Assembly (NCBI GenBank): GCA_934293575.1
Contig: CAKQYU010000001.1
Coordinates: forward strand, 310,001 to 374,000
DNA length: 64,000 bases
Source of the DNA: an uncultured Lachnospiraceae bacterium
Lineage (GTDB): Bacteria > Bacillota > Clostridia > Lachnospirales > Lachnospiraceae
Reading direction: 5' to 3'
Made by a program: the position numbers and the translations under genes. The notes beneath the pieces are model-generated. The model searched no databases, was not told the origin of the DNA, and worked only from the letters and a program-made list of their open reading frames with translations. Below are positions 37,331-45,275 of the stretch, piece by piece. Every line of letters starts with the position of its first letter. Position 1 is the stretch's first letter.

Positions 37331-38080
37331 ATGAAAAATGCAGTAATTATGAAAGGAAATCGCTATGGTATTTCACTCATTTTAAATGATGAAATACCAT
37401 TTGATGAACTGTTGGAAGAACTGGAGAACAAATTAGAATCGGCAGACGAATTTTTTGATTGTGAAAAGCAGGTTGCTGTTTCTTTTGAGGGAAGAACTTT
37501 ATCAAATGATGAGTTAGACCGGATTCTGACAGTAATCGATTTGAAAACAAATCTTAAAATTTCATATATACTCGATAACAACAGTGATTTGGAGACTACC
37601 TTTTATGAGGTGATACAGGCAGAGGCAGATGATAAGGCAGCACCGGCTTTCAAAGATGAGGAGGAAGAAGGTGTACTTAACCGGGAACCGGTATTACCGG
37701 CATATGATGTAAAAGAAGAAAATTCGGGACTTTTTTATAAAGGAACCCTGCAAAGAGGACAGGTTTTTGAAACCCCCGAATCGGTTATTGTAATCGGAGA
37801 TGTGAATAAAGGCGCATCCATTGCCGCCGGTGGCAATATTGTTATTATAGGAAGTTTAAAAGGAAAGGCGAAAGCAGGTACAAGAGGCGATAAAAATGCA
37901 TTTGTTATGGCTCTTAATATGGAGCCGGAGGCAATTGAAATCGATGGTGTACCGGCGAATGAACATACGCTTAAGAGAGCAGCCAGAAACAAACGGGAAT
38001 CATTGATTGCAATTTTGATAAACAAACAAATCTGTATTGATCCGATTTCTAAATCGGCGATTCATGATTTTCATTTCTAG
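37331..38080 (+). CDS. minC: Septum site-determining protein MinC
   Basis: Inhibitor of FtsZ assembly positioned by MinD and MinE. The 249-residue product has an N-terminal domain (about 1-95), a variable acidic linker, and the C-terminal beta-helix with SVIVIGDVNKGASIAAGGNIVIIGSLKGKAKAG, the segment that binds MinD. It begins the minC-minD-minE set. TTTGAGG precedes the start. The last residues (SKSAIHDFHF) are short and unremarkable. Confidence 0.94.
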   Translation: MKNAVIMKGNRYGISLILNDEIPFDELLEELENKLESADEFFDCEKQVAVSFEGRTLSNDELDRILTVIDLKTNLKISYILDNNSDLETTFYEVIQAEADDKAAPAFKDEEEEGVLNREPVLPAYDVKEENSGLFYKGTLQRGQVFETPESVIVIGDVNKGASIAAGGNIVIIGSLKGKAKAGTRGDKNAFVMALNMEPEAIEIDGVPANEHTLKRAARNKRESLIAILINKQICIDPISKSAIHDFHF

Positions 38081-38150
38081 GCAGGCATTATAAAAACATG
38101 TTTTTACAAATAAAACTCATAAAAAACACAGGAATATGGGAGGATACAAA

Positions 38151-38942
38151 ATGAGTGAAGTGATTGTAATTACATCAGGAAAAGGCGGTGTGGGTAAAAC
38201 CACCACATCTGCAAATATAGGTATGGGTTTGGCACAGTTAGGAAAAAGAGTGGTATTGATTGATACCGATATCGGTTTACGAAACCTTGATGTTGTTATG
38301 GGGCTGGAAAATCGTATTGTGTACAATCTTGTTGATGTGGTAGAGGGGACCTGTCGTTGCAGGCAGGCACTGATTAAAGATAAAAACTATCCCAATCTTT
38401 ATCTGATGCCTTCTGCACAAATTAAGGATAAATCCGCAGTTACACCACAACAGATGATAAAATTGGTTGATGAACTAAAATATGATTTTGATTATATTTT
38501 ATTGGACTGTCCTGCCGGAATCGAACAGGGATTCCAGAATGCAATCGCAGCGGCAGACAGAGCATTGATTGTCACCACTCCGGAGGTTTCAGCCATTCGT
38601 GATGCAGACCGTATTATCGGTTTATTGGAAGCAAACGGAATTTCACATATGAATTTGATTATTAACCGCATCCGCATGGATATGGTTAAGCGCGGAGAAA
38701 TGATGTCGATTGATGATGTTGTAGAAATCTTAGCCGTGGATTTGATTGGTGCAATTCCGGATGATGAGAATATTGTTATATCGACCAATCAGGGACAACC
38801 TTTGGTGGGAGATTCTACATTAGCCGGACAGGCATATTTGAATATATGTAAGCGCTTATTGGGAGAGTCGGTTGATTTTCTTGATTTGAATACAGGAGGA
38901 TTTTTTAACAGACTTACAAGGGTATTTCGTAAAACGAGTTAA
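38151..38942 (+). CDS. minD: Septum site-determining ATPase MinD
   Basis: Membrane-associated ATPase that recruits MinC and is released by MinE. A 263-residue ParA/MinD protein with the deviant Walker A GKGGVGKTTTSANIG at residues 10-24, the D-x-D region IDTDIGLRNLDVVMG and the DCPAGIEQGF motif; the C-terminal amphipathic end includes FFNRLTRVFRK, expected to bind membrane. ATG 38151 is preferred since GGGAGG (38138-38143) is 7 bases ahead; an ATG at 38136 would overlap that site. Confidence 0.96.
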   Translation: MSEVIVITSGKGGVGKTTTSANIGMGLAQLGKRVVLIDTDIGLRNLDVVMGLENRIVYNLVDVVEGTCRCRQALIKDKNYPNLYLMPSAQIKDKSAVTPQQMIKLVDELKYDFDYILLDCPAGIEQGFQNAIAAADRALIVTTPEVSAIRDADRIIGLLEANGISHMNLIINRIRMDMVKRGEMMSIDDVVEILAVDLIGAIPDDENIVISTNQGQPLVGDSTLAGQAYLNICKRLLGESVDFLDLNTGGFFNRLTRVFRKTS

Positions 38943-38959
38943 TGGGAATGGAGTAAAAT

Positions 38960-39235
38960 ATGGGATTATTTGATTTTAGCAGAAGGTCATCTGGCAGTTA
39001 TGCAAAGGATCGATTAAAATATTTACTTATTTCAGATAAAACAGATTGTTCAAGAGATGTTTTGTATCAGATTGAACGGGATATTCTGGATGTGTTATCC
39101 AGATATTTTGAAATTGATGCAAACGATTTACAAATTCAGATTGTTCAGGTAAAATCAGAACAAAATGAAGGTGCTAAAAAAGTACTTCAGGCTTATATTC
39201 CGATTCGGAATATGAACACAAAAACCATAAGATAA
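38960..39235 (+). CDS. minE: Cell division topological specificity factor MinE
   Basis: A 91-residue MinE that stimulates MinD ATPase and drives its oscillation. Seen: N-terminal amphipathic start GLFDFSRRSSG, the anti-MinCD segment SYAKDRLKYLLISDK, and the C-terminal topological domain with EIDANDLQIQIVQV. Presence of MinE, rather than only DivIVA, suggests an oscillating Min system, although a DivIVA-domain protein is also encoded at 45276-47195. Confidence 0.93.
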   Translation: MGLFDFSRRSSGSYAKDRLKYLLISDKTDCSRDVLYQIERDILDVLSRYFEIDANDLQIQIVQVKSEQNEGAKKVLQAYIPIRNMNTKTIR

Positions 39236-39257
39236 AATCAAAAGGATTGAGGACTAT

Positions 39258-40367
39258 ATGTTTGAAAATTATCGTGTTCGTAATTACAATTTCAAATTAT
39301 TGTTTGTAGTTTTAATATTATGTATATTTGGTACGGTTATGATTAATAGTGCAGATCATTCTTATCTGAACAAACAGATTTTTGGTCTTGTTGTCTGCGT
39401 TACCGGAATGATTATTCTATCATTAATTGATTATAAACTAATTGCCAAATTTCAATTTGTCTTATATATTATTAATATTCTGTTATTACTCTCGGTATTA
39501 ATTTTTGGTATCAATGTAAACGGAGCAACCAGATGGATTGGAAAAGAGGATGTTCTTACAATTCAGCCATCGGAGTTTTCCAAGATAATTATGATAATCT
39601 GTGCGGCATATTATCTAAATTCCCATAAGGAAACCATCAATACATTTAAAACCTTATTTGGTTATGCGGTATTATGTGGAATTCCGCTGGGATTAATTGT
39701 AAGCCAGCCGGATTTGTCCACGACAATTGATTTGTTTGTAATCTTGGTAGCTATGCTTTTTGTTGCCGGATTAAGCTACAAAATTATTGGTATTACCTTA
39801 TTGTGTTTAATACCTGCCAGCGGATTGTTTATATGGAATATTAAACAGCCCAAACCGTTATTCTTAAAAGATTACTGGGTGCAGAGAATATTGACTTTTC
39901 TTTATCCGGAAGATTATACGGCAACGACACAGTATCAGCAGGATAATTCAGTTATGGCAATCGGTTCCGGACAGCTATTTGGAAAAGGATTGAGTAATTC
40001 CACACTTGCAACTGTAAAAGATACAAATTTGATATCCGAACAGCAGACGGACTTTATTTTTTCCGTTATTGGAGAAGAATTAGGCTTCATTGGAAGTGTA
40101 ATGGTTATTGTTTTTTTATGTATAGTTGTGATACAATGTATAAAGACTGCCAGAAAAGCAAATGATGATATGGGCGTTTATATTGCTACCGGGGCAGCTA
40201 CTTTAATTGGATTTCAAACATTTATTAATATTGGTGTTACAACCTCTATTTTACCGAATACCGGTATTCCATTACCGTTTATCAGTTATGGATTGTCTTC
40301 CTTGGTATGTTGTTGTGCAGCAATTGGATTGGTGTTGAATATATCGTTACAACGGAGAAAATACTAG
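39258..40367 (+). CDS. rodA: Peptidoglycan glycosyltransferase RodA (SEDS family)
   Basis: A 369-residue SEDS polymerase with about ten membrane helices, which polymerises lipid II during elongation together with PBP2. Signatures: PSEFSKI (helix 4 region), SQPDLSTT, and the C-terminal TGIPLPFISYGLSS. Context with mreC-mreD-PBP2 and min genes favours RodA over FtsW or SpoVE. The start has GGATTGAGG ahead; the gene begins 22 bases after minE. Confidence 0.92.
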   Translation: MFENYRVRNYNFKLLFVVLILCIFGTVMINSADHSYLNKQIFGLVVCVTGMIILSLIDYKLIAKFQFVLYIINILLLLSVLIFGINVNGATRWIGKEDVLTIQPSEFSKIIMIICAAYYLNSHKETINTFKTLFGYAVLCGIPLGLIVSQPDLSTTIDLFVILVAMLFVAGLSYKIIGITLLCLIPASGLFIWNIKQPKPLFLKDYWVQRILTFLYPEDYTATTQYQQDNSVMAIGSGQLFGKGLSNSTLATVKDTNLISEQQTDFIFSVIGEELGFIGSVMVIVFLCIVVIQCIKTARKANDDMGVYIATGAATLIGFQTFINIGVTTSILPNTGIPLPFISYGLSSLVCCCAAIGLVLNISLQRRKY

Positions 40368-40381
40368 AATGGAGGGGTTCT

Positions 40382-40777
40382 ATGAATATTGGGCTGATTG
40401 CACATGATGCGAAAAAGAAATTGATGCAAAATTTTTGTATTGCGTATCGTGGTATTTTGTGCAAGCATGAATTATATGCGACAGGAACTACGGGGCGGTT
40501 AATTGAAGAAGTTACAAATTTAACTGTACACAAATATCTGGCAGGTCATTTGGGGGGAGAACAACAATTAGGTTCTGAAATTGAACATAATGATATTGAT
40601 ATGGTTATCTTTTTGCGTGACCCACAAACCCCAAAGTCACATGAACCGGATATTAATAATATTTTTATGTTATGTGATACACATAACATTCCCTTAGCTA
40701 CAAATTTGGCAACAGCAGAATTGCTGGTAAAAGCCTTAGATCGAGGAGACTTGGATTGGCGTGAAATGTTTAAATAA
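40382..40777 (+). CDS. mgsA: Methylglyoxal synthase family protein with altered catalytic Asp
   Basis: A 131-residue protein that would convert dihydroxyacetone phosphate to methylglyoxal, a phosphate-releasing bypass of glycolysis. Seen: NIGLIAHDAKKK, YATGTTGRLI (phosphate-binding), HLGGEQQLGSEI, FLRDPQTPKSHEPDI and ATNLATAELL. In characterised enzymes the loop reads GGDQQ and its Asp is the catalytic base; here it is Glu60 (codon GAA at 40559-40561). The second family Asp in FLRDP is kept. Activity may thus be reduced or changed. ATG 40382 is chosen for GGAGGGG just ahead; the reading frame is open further upstream but inside rodA. Confidence 0.88.
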   Translation: MNIGLIAHDAKKKLMQNFCIAYRGILCKHELYATGTTGRLIEEVTNLTVHKYLAGHLGGEQQLGSEIEHNDIDMVIFLRDPQTPKSHEPDINNIFMLCDTHNIPLATNLATAELLVKALDRGDLDWREMFK

Positions 40778-41738
40778 AAGAGGCATATGTTATATCCTTT
40801 GTTGCTGCATGCTTATGATGTTATTAAATGGTTGTGGCAATGCTTATGACAAAACAGGACAATTACATATTCAGTCGGATGTTAACATACCGATTGTAAG
40901 ACCGGCAGGGTTGTCTGCTAATGATGTTGTAATCCCTTATGATGCATATATATATGACAATCCGGAGATGGAGTATGAAGCGGGTTTGTTGATTAACCAG
41001 ACTAAGAATACCGTTGTCAGTGCGGTTAATCCGCACAAGCAGATTTATCCTGCAAGTATGACAAAAATTATGACGGCGGTTGTTGTAATGGATGCGGTAA
41101 ACAGCGGAAGCATCTCTTTACAGGACACAGTGGTTGTTCAGAAAAAAATTGAATTTAATGAAGATAATGTTGGTGTTTTGGGATTGGAACCGGGTGATTA
41201 TATCACGGTGGATGAATTGCTGCATGGTCTTTTGATTGCATCTTATAATGATTGTGCCGTTGTTTTGGCAAGATATGTGGCAGGTTCCGTGTCTGATTTT
41301 GTTGATCGGATGAATGAAAAGGCTATAGAACTCGGAGCAACGAATACTCATTTTGTGAATCCGCACGGATTGCATGATAATAATCATTATACAACACCAT
41401 ATGATTTGTATTTGATTTTCAAGGCATTTTTAAAGAATGATACCTTGGTCAGCATTGATGGAAACAGTGAATATACATTAAAGTATTATAGGGATAGTGA
41501 ACCGGTAGAAGCAGATATTCTAGCTACAAACGGTTTTTTGTCAAATAATTTTGAAATGCCAACCGGATATCATATTACCGGATGGAAAACAGGAACAACA
41601 GAAAAAGCAGGAAATTGTATTATATTGGAATTTGTGAGTGACACGACGGATGAGGAATTTATCTGTCTGGTATCAAATGCAAAGGATAAAGAAATTCTTT
41701 ATCAGAATGTAGAGGATATGCTCAAAGAAATATATTAA
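40761..41738 (+). CDS. D-alanyl-D-alanine carboxypeptidase lipoprotein (peptidase S11)
   Basis: A low-molecular-mass penicillin-binding protein that trims the terminal D-Ala of peptidoglycan stem peptides. Motifs: S-x-x-K as SMTK (Ser99, Lys102), S-x-N as SYND near residue 156, and KTGTTEKAG near 271. The N-terminus is a lipoprotein signal with lipobox LNGC (Cys25), so it is probably tethered by lipid rather than by the C-terminal helix of DacA. The start is GTG at 40761, overlapping mgsA by 17 bases; GAGGAG lies 12 bases ahead. Length 325 residues, without the C-terminal domain of PBP5. Confidence 0.9.
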   Translation: MKCLNKRGICYILCCCMLMMLLNGCGNAYDKTGQLHIQSDVNIPIVRPAGLSANDVVIPYDAYIYDNPEMEYEAGLLINQTKNTVVSAVNPHKQIYPASMTKIMTAVVVMDAVNSGSISLQDTVVVQKKIEFNEDNVGVLGLEPGDYITVDELLHGLLIASYNDCAVVLARYVAGSVSDFVDRMNEKAIELGATNTHFVNPHGLHDNNHYTTPYDLYLIFKAFLKNDTLVSIDGNSEYTLKYYRDSEPVEADILATNGFLSNNFEMPTGYHITGWKTGTTEKAGNCIILEFVSDTTDEEFICLVSNAKDKEILYQNVEDMLKEIY

Positions 41739-41757
41739 TACATCAGGAGGCAAAAAT

Positions 41758-42180
41758 ATGATTGAATTAATTGCAGGAGAACAGGGAAAAGGCAAAACAA
41801 AAATGCTTATGGCAAAGGCGAACAATGATATCAAGGTAACAGGTGGCAGCATTGTTTATATGGACCAGAATAATAAGCATATGTATGAGTTGAGTAATCG
41901 TGTAAAGTTGGTGAATGTTCCGGAATGTAATATAAACTGTGCGGAGCGTTTTATCGGATTTTTATATGGTGTTGTTTCTCAGGATGCAGATTTGGATCGT
42001 ATTTTTTTAGATAATTTTATGACAATTGCGTGTATAAAGACAGTAGAAGAAGCAGAACAACTGGTAAAGGAATTAGAGGTGATTTCAAAGCGGTACGAGG
42101 TAGATTTTGTGATTGGTATTGCACAGAGCAAAGATAATTTATCTGCGTATTTGCAGGAATTTGTTACAATTGCTTTATAA
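41758..42180 (+). CDS. Small P-loop protein of unknown function
   Basis: A 140-residue protein beginning MIELIAGEQGKGKTKML with a Walker A G-x4-G-K-T at residues 7-14, and a possible Walker B in DRIFLDNFM near residue 80. The remaining strand/helix alternation is consistent with a minimal RecA-like NTPase. No partner or output domain is visible. It may be encoded with the carboxypeptidase gene 19 bases upstream, and a strong terminator follows directly. A database label such as PilT-like or ATP-binding would add no function. AGGAGG precedes the start. Confidence 0.75.
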   Translation: MIELIAGEQGKGKTKMLMAKANNDIKVTGGSIVYMDQNNKHMYELSNRVKLVNVPECNINCAERFIGFLYGVVSQDADLDRIFLDNFMTIACIKTVEEAEQLVKELEVISKRYEVDFVIGIAQSKDNLSAYLQEFVTIAL

Positions 42181-42187
42181 AAAAGAG

Positions 42188-42221
42188 GATCGTTACACGG
42201 GAATGTGTAACGATCTTTTTT
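42188..42221. terminator. Bidirectional terminator between convergent genes
   Basis: A perfect 11-bp stem, GATCGTTACAC / GTGTAACGATC, with loop GGGAAT and T6 on the + strand; on the other side AAAAGAG gives a T-rich tract for - strand transcripts. It ends the mgsA/carboxypeptidase/P-loop unit and the DUF378 gene. Confidence 0.93.
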
Positions 42222-42223
42222 AC

Positions 42224-42427
42224 TTATTGCAATTCGCTATTCATTCTTCCGTAGTAAGAAATGGCATATAATCCGCCGATACCTACGAGGGCATATATAA
42301 TGCGGGTAAACATTGACATTTGTCCAAACAATGTACTTACTAAGTCAAAATCAAAAAATCCGATTAATCCCCAATTGATTGCACCGACGACAACAAATGT
42401 TAAAATTGTATAGTCTAATACTTTCAT
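42224..42427 (-). CDS. DUF378 membrane protein (YuzA-like)
   Basis: A 67-residue protein with two hydrophobic helices (about residues 6-26 and 38-58) and the DUF378 features DYTILTFVVVGAINWGLIGFF and RIIYALVGIGGLYAI. Function unknown; homologues are widespread in Firmicutes. The gene is a single cistron on the - strand, with AAAGGAG 6-7 bases before its ATG and a 17-base inverted repeat right ahead of that site. Confidence 0.88.
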   Translation of the reverse strand: MKVLDYTILTFVVVGAINWGLIGFFDFDLVSTLFGQMSMFTRIIYALVGIGGLYAISYYGRMNSELQ

Positions 42428-42441
42428 TTTTAACTCCTTTC

Positions 42442-42458
42442 TGTATGAAATTCATACA
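42442..42458. promoter_or_regulatory. Perfect inverted repeat in the DUF378 leader
   Basis: TGTATGAAATTCATACA is an 8+1+8 perfect palindrome just upstream of the DUF378 ribosome binding site and within the 140-base divergent gap. Could be a repressor operator or a small RNA hairpin that sequesters nothing obvious. No T-tract follows, so it is not a terminator. Confidence 0.5.
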
Positions 42459-42507
42459 TTTGAATATTTATATTGTTCTATTATTTTATAAAAATTATTC
42501 ATAAATA

Positions 42508-42536
42508 TTGTAGTTATTTTCCAAAAATGGTACAAT
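42508..42536 (+). promoter_or_regulatory. Sigma-A type promoter for the HlyD-like/sepF/divIVA cluster
   Basis: TTGTAG (42508-42513) and TACAAT (42531-42536) with 17-base spacing, about 30 bases ahead of the TTG start of the HlyD-like gene. The leader is short with GGAGGTG at 42554-42560. Confidence 0.62.
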
Positions 42537-42567
42537 GTATTGATGTAAATAACGGAGGTGCAATGTC

Positions 42568-43956
42568 TTGAGTGGAAACAAAAGACTGAAATATTCGAAT
42601 GAAATTAAATTCAATGTCGGTACAGTAATTTTTCTTATAATTTTTGTATATTTATTAATCCGGATCGTGATTTCCCTTCAAAAGGAATCGTTATCAATTT
42701 ATGAAGTACAAAACAGTTATATTGATACCAATATCAGTACCACAGCGTTGATTGTCAGAGAAGAAAAAATAGTGACTGCAGACAGCGCCGGTGATGTCAA
42801 TTACTATGTAAGAGACGGAGAAAAGGTTGGCAAGAATAAAGTAATTTATACAATTGATGAAACCGGAAAAGTTGCAGACAAAATCAAAGAATCACAGGGG
42901 GATACCATTTCCTTATCGGATGAAAGTTTAGATGAAATCCGGACCAGGATATTAAATTACGAAAATTATTTTAATTATTCCAATTATTCGGAAGTATATA
43001 ATTTTCATTATGATATCTCAAATGCGGTTATGGAATTTGCCAATGAAGCATATATCGACCAACTGACTTCATTAGAGGATGGGGATTCCGGTTTGTACAA
43101 AAAAGTATATTCCGCAGAATCCGGTATTGTTACATATTACCAGGATGGATATGAGGATTTTAATATCGATAATTTTAAGGCTTCCGATGTCAATAAGAGC
43201 GGCTATGAAAAAAAGACATTGAAAACCGGTCAGACAATAAACACAGGGGATCCGGTTTATAAGCTTGTAACTTCGGAAAATTGGAATTTAATCGCACCGC
43301 TTACCAGCGAACAGGCGAAGATGCTGAAGGATAAAGATACATTATCGATTAATATACACAATAGTTCCAAAAATATACGCTGTTCTTTTGAATTGAAAAA
43401 AGTATCCAAACAAAATTTTGCGGTTATTTCACTGAATCAGCAAATGGTAAATTATATTAATGACCGGTTTGTGGATATTGTAATTGCAATGGATCAGAAC
43501 AACGGATTAAAAATTCCGAATACATCCATAACGACCAAAAAGGTATATAAGATACCGATTGAAATGTTATGTAAGGGCTCTAATACACAGGATGCCAATT
43601 ATCTGAATTTAAAGGTCTTAGATGACAAAGGTGAGGTTACAATCAAACAGATTGAACCAACGATTTACAAAACGGACAAAAAATATATTTATGTTGATCC
43701 GAATGATTTTTCAAAAGAGGATGTTATAACGAACTCCGATAATTCAAAAACGTTAGCGATTGCTCAGGCGGATACCAAAAAACTGAAGGGCGTCTATTGT
43801 GTAAATCAGGGTTCTGCGGATTTTCGATATATTGATATTATTTATCAGGATGATGAATACACGATAGTAAAAGATGGTGTAAATTACAGTATTTCATGGT
43901 ATGACCGAATTGTATTAAATCAGTCCATGGTTACTGAAAATCAAATTATAAAATAA
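42568..43956 (+). CDS. HlyD-like membrane protein of the division cluster
   Basis: A 462-residue protein with one N-terminal membrane helix (about residues 15-38) and a large extracytoplasmic part. Early in this part lies a lipoyl/barrel-sandwich-like segment (TTALIVREEKIVTADSAGDVNYYVRDGEKVGKN) and later a second half of the sandwich, TGQTINTGDPVYKLV, the split typical of HlyD/membrane fusion adaptors. No transporter gene lies alongside; it instead heads the yggS-sepF-divIVA run, a position seen in Lachnospiraceae, so a role in envelope or division is inferred only. Start codon TTG with GGAGGTG 7 bases ahead; the ATG at 42563 is in a closed frame. Confidence 0.72.
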   Translation: MSGNKRLKYSNEIKFNVGTVIFLIIFVYLLIRIVISLQKESLSIYEVQNSYIDTNISTTALIVREEKIVTADSAGDVNYYVRDGEKVGKNKVIYTIDETGKVADKIKESQGDTISLSDESLDEIRTRILNYENYFNYSNYSEVYNFHYDISNAVMEFANEAYIDQLTSLEDGDSGLYKKVYSAESGIVTYYQDGYEDFNIDNFKASDVNKSGYEKKTLKTGQTINTGDPVYKLVTSENWNLIAPLTSEQAKMLKDKDTLSINIHNSSKNIRCSFELKKVSKQNFAVISLNQQMVNYINDRFVDIVIAMDQNNGLKIPNTSITTKKVYKIPIEMLCKGSNTQDANYLNLKVLDDKGEVTIKQIEPTIYKTDKKYIYVDPNDFSKEDVITNSDNSKTLAIAQADTKKLKGVYCVNQGSADFRYIDIIYQDDEYTIVKDGVNYSISWYDRIVLNQSMVTENQIIK

Positions 43957-43970
43957 GGCAGGTGTTACCA

Positions 43971-44663
43971 TTGGTTATTGAAAACTACCGGGAGATTAAA
44001 AAACAAGTTGAAAGTGTTGCAATACAGGCAGGCCGTGATCCCAAAGAGATTACACTGATTGCGGTCAGTAAGACCAAACCGCTTTCTGATATAGAAGAAC
44101 TGATTACCATTGGGGTAGAGGATTTTGGTGAAAATAAGGTACAGGAGTTATGTGACAAATACGAAAATGTATCGAAACCGGTTCGGTTTCATCAGATCGG
44201 ACATTTACAGACAAACAAGGTAAAATATGTTGTCGATAAAGCATATATGATTCATTCGGTGGATTCTTTGAAACTTGCGAAAGAAATCCAGAAAGAGGCA
44301 GTGAAAAAGAATGTAATCAGTCAGATTTTGATTGAAGTAAATGTAGCAAATGAAGAAAGTAAATTTGGTCTGAAAGTAGAAGAAGTGATTCCGTTTTTAG
44401 AGCAAATAAAAGAGTTTGATCATATTCATGTGAATGGCTTGATGACAATAGCTCCATTTGTTGAAAATCCGGAGGAAAATCGTCAGTATTTCCATGCTCT
44501 GAAACAATTATCCCTTGACATCATTTGTAAAAACATTGATAATATTGATATGAATGTCTTATCAATGGGTATGACAAATGATTTTAAGGTTGCTATAGAA
44601 GAAGGTGCGACAATGGTTCGTGTAGGAACCGCTATTTTTGGTCGCCGTAATTATAATATTTAA
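43971..44663 (+). CDS. YggS/PLPBP family pyridoxal phosphate homeostasis protein
   Basis: A 230-residue PLP-binding protein with fold-type III barrel; the PLP lysine is in LIAVSKTKP, and FGENKVQEL, FHQIGHLQTNKVK, SVDSL and LSMGMTNDF are diagnostic. It affects PLP and amino-acid homeostasis, with no known catalytic activity. Frequently next to sepF in Firmicutes, as here (12 bases before it). TTG 43971 is preferred (AGGTG 6 bases ahead); GTG 43962 is an in-frame alternative three codons earlier. Confidence 0.92.
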   Translation: MVIENYREIKKQVESVAIQAGRDPKEITLIAVSKTKPLSDIEELITIGVEDFGENKVQELCDKYENVSKPVRFHQIGHLQTNKVKYVVDKAYMIHSVDSLKLAKEIQKEAVKKNVISQILIEVNVANEESKFGLKVEEVIPFLEQIKEFDHIHVNGLMTIAPFVENPEENRQYFHALKQLSLDIICKNIDNIDMNVLSMGMTNDFKVAIEEGATMVRVGTAIFGRRNYNI

Positions 44664-44675
44664 AGGAGAATCAAT

Positions 44676-45242
44676 ATGGCAGTGAAAACAGGTATGAACA
44701 AATTTATGGATTTCTTAAAGTTGTCGGATCCGGAAGAAGATTTTGATGATGATTTGTTTGACGAAGATGACGGCTACGAAGAAGATTATTATGAAGAAAA
44801 ACCGAAAAAGTCTCATACAAAAACCAGAAATACATATAGAGAAGAGGAAGATTTTGATGATTATGAGCCGAGAAAGGCAAAACCGAGACCAGCCAAAACA
44901 TCGAATCCAAGTAAGTTAGTATCTATTAACAGTCGTAGTAATAATAGGAGTAGTAATCAAGTGTATGTAATTAAACCTCAGGACTTTGGCGAAGCACAAA
45001 GAGTAACCGATTATTTAAAAGAAGGAAAAACAATTGTAATTAACATGGAGGGTATTGAAGTACATGTTGCCCAGCGTATCATTGATTTTATCGGGGGTGC
45101 CTGCTATGCATTAGATGGTTCCTTACAGGCAATATCAGCAAATATCTTTATTGCCGCCCCACATAATATTGATGTATCAGGTGACTTAAGAGGAGAATTG
45201 ATGAATGAATCAACCTTATCTCCGGAATTGGGTGTATTTTAA
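44676..45242 (+). CDS. sepF: Cell division protein SepF
   Basis: FtsZ-binding membrane anchor of the Z-ring in Gram-positive bacteria. The N-terminal amphipathic helix MNKFMDFLKL (residues 7-16) would contact the membrane; an acidic linker with many Asp/Glu/Tyr runs to about residue 70; the C-terminal SepF domain includes FGEAQRVTDYLKEGKTIVIN and FIGGACYALDGSLQAIS. Length 188. AAAGGAG is placed 7 bases before the ATG. Confidence 0.95.
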   Translation: MAVKTGMNKFMDFLKLSDPEEDFDDDLFDEDDGYEEDYYEEKPKKSHTKTRNTYREEEDFDDYEPRKAKPRPAKTSNPSKLVSINSRSNNRSSNQVYVIKPQDFGEAQRVTDYLKEGKTIVINMEGIEVHVAQRIIDFIGGACYALDGSLQAISANIFIAAPHNIDVSGDLRGELMNESTLSPELGVF

Positions 45243-45275
45243 AAATTAATTTGTATTGGGTAGGAGGAGAAGTGT

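Noticed and set aside
38091..38106. Palindrome TAAAAACATGTTTTTA between minC and minD
   Set aside because: AT-only arms and no stable GC stem; could arise by chance in AT-rich DNA and min genes are expected to be co-transcribed.
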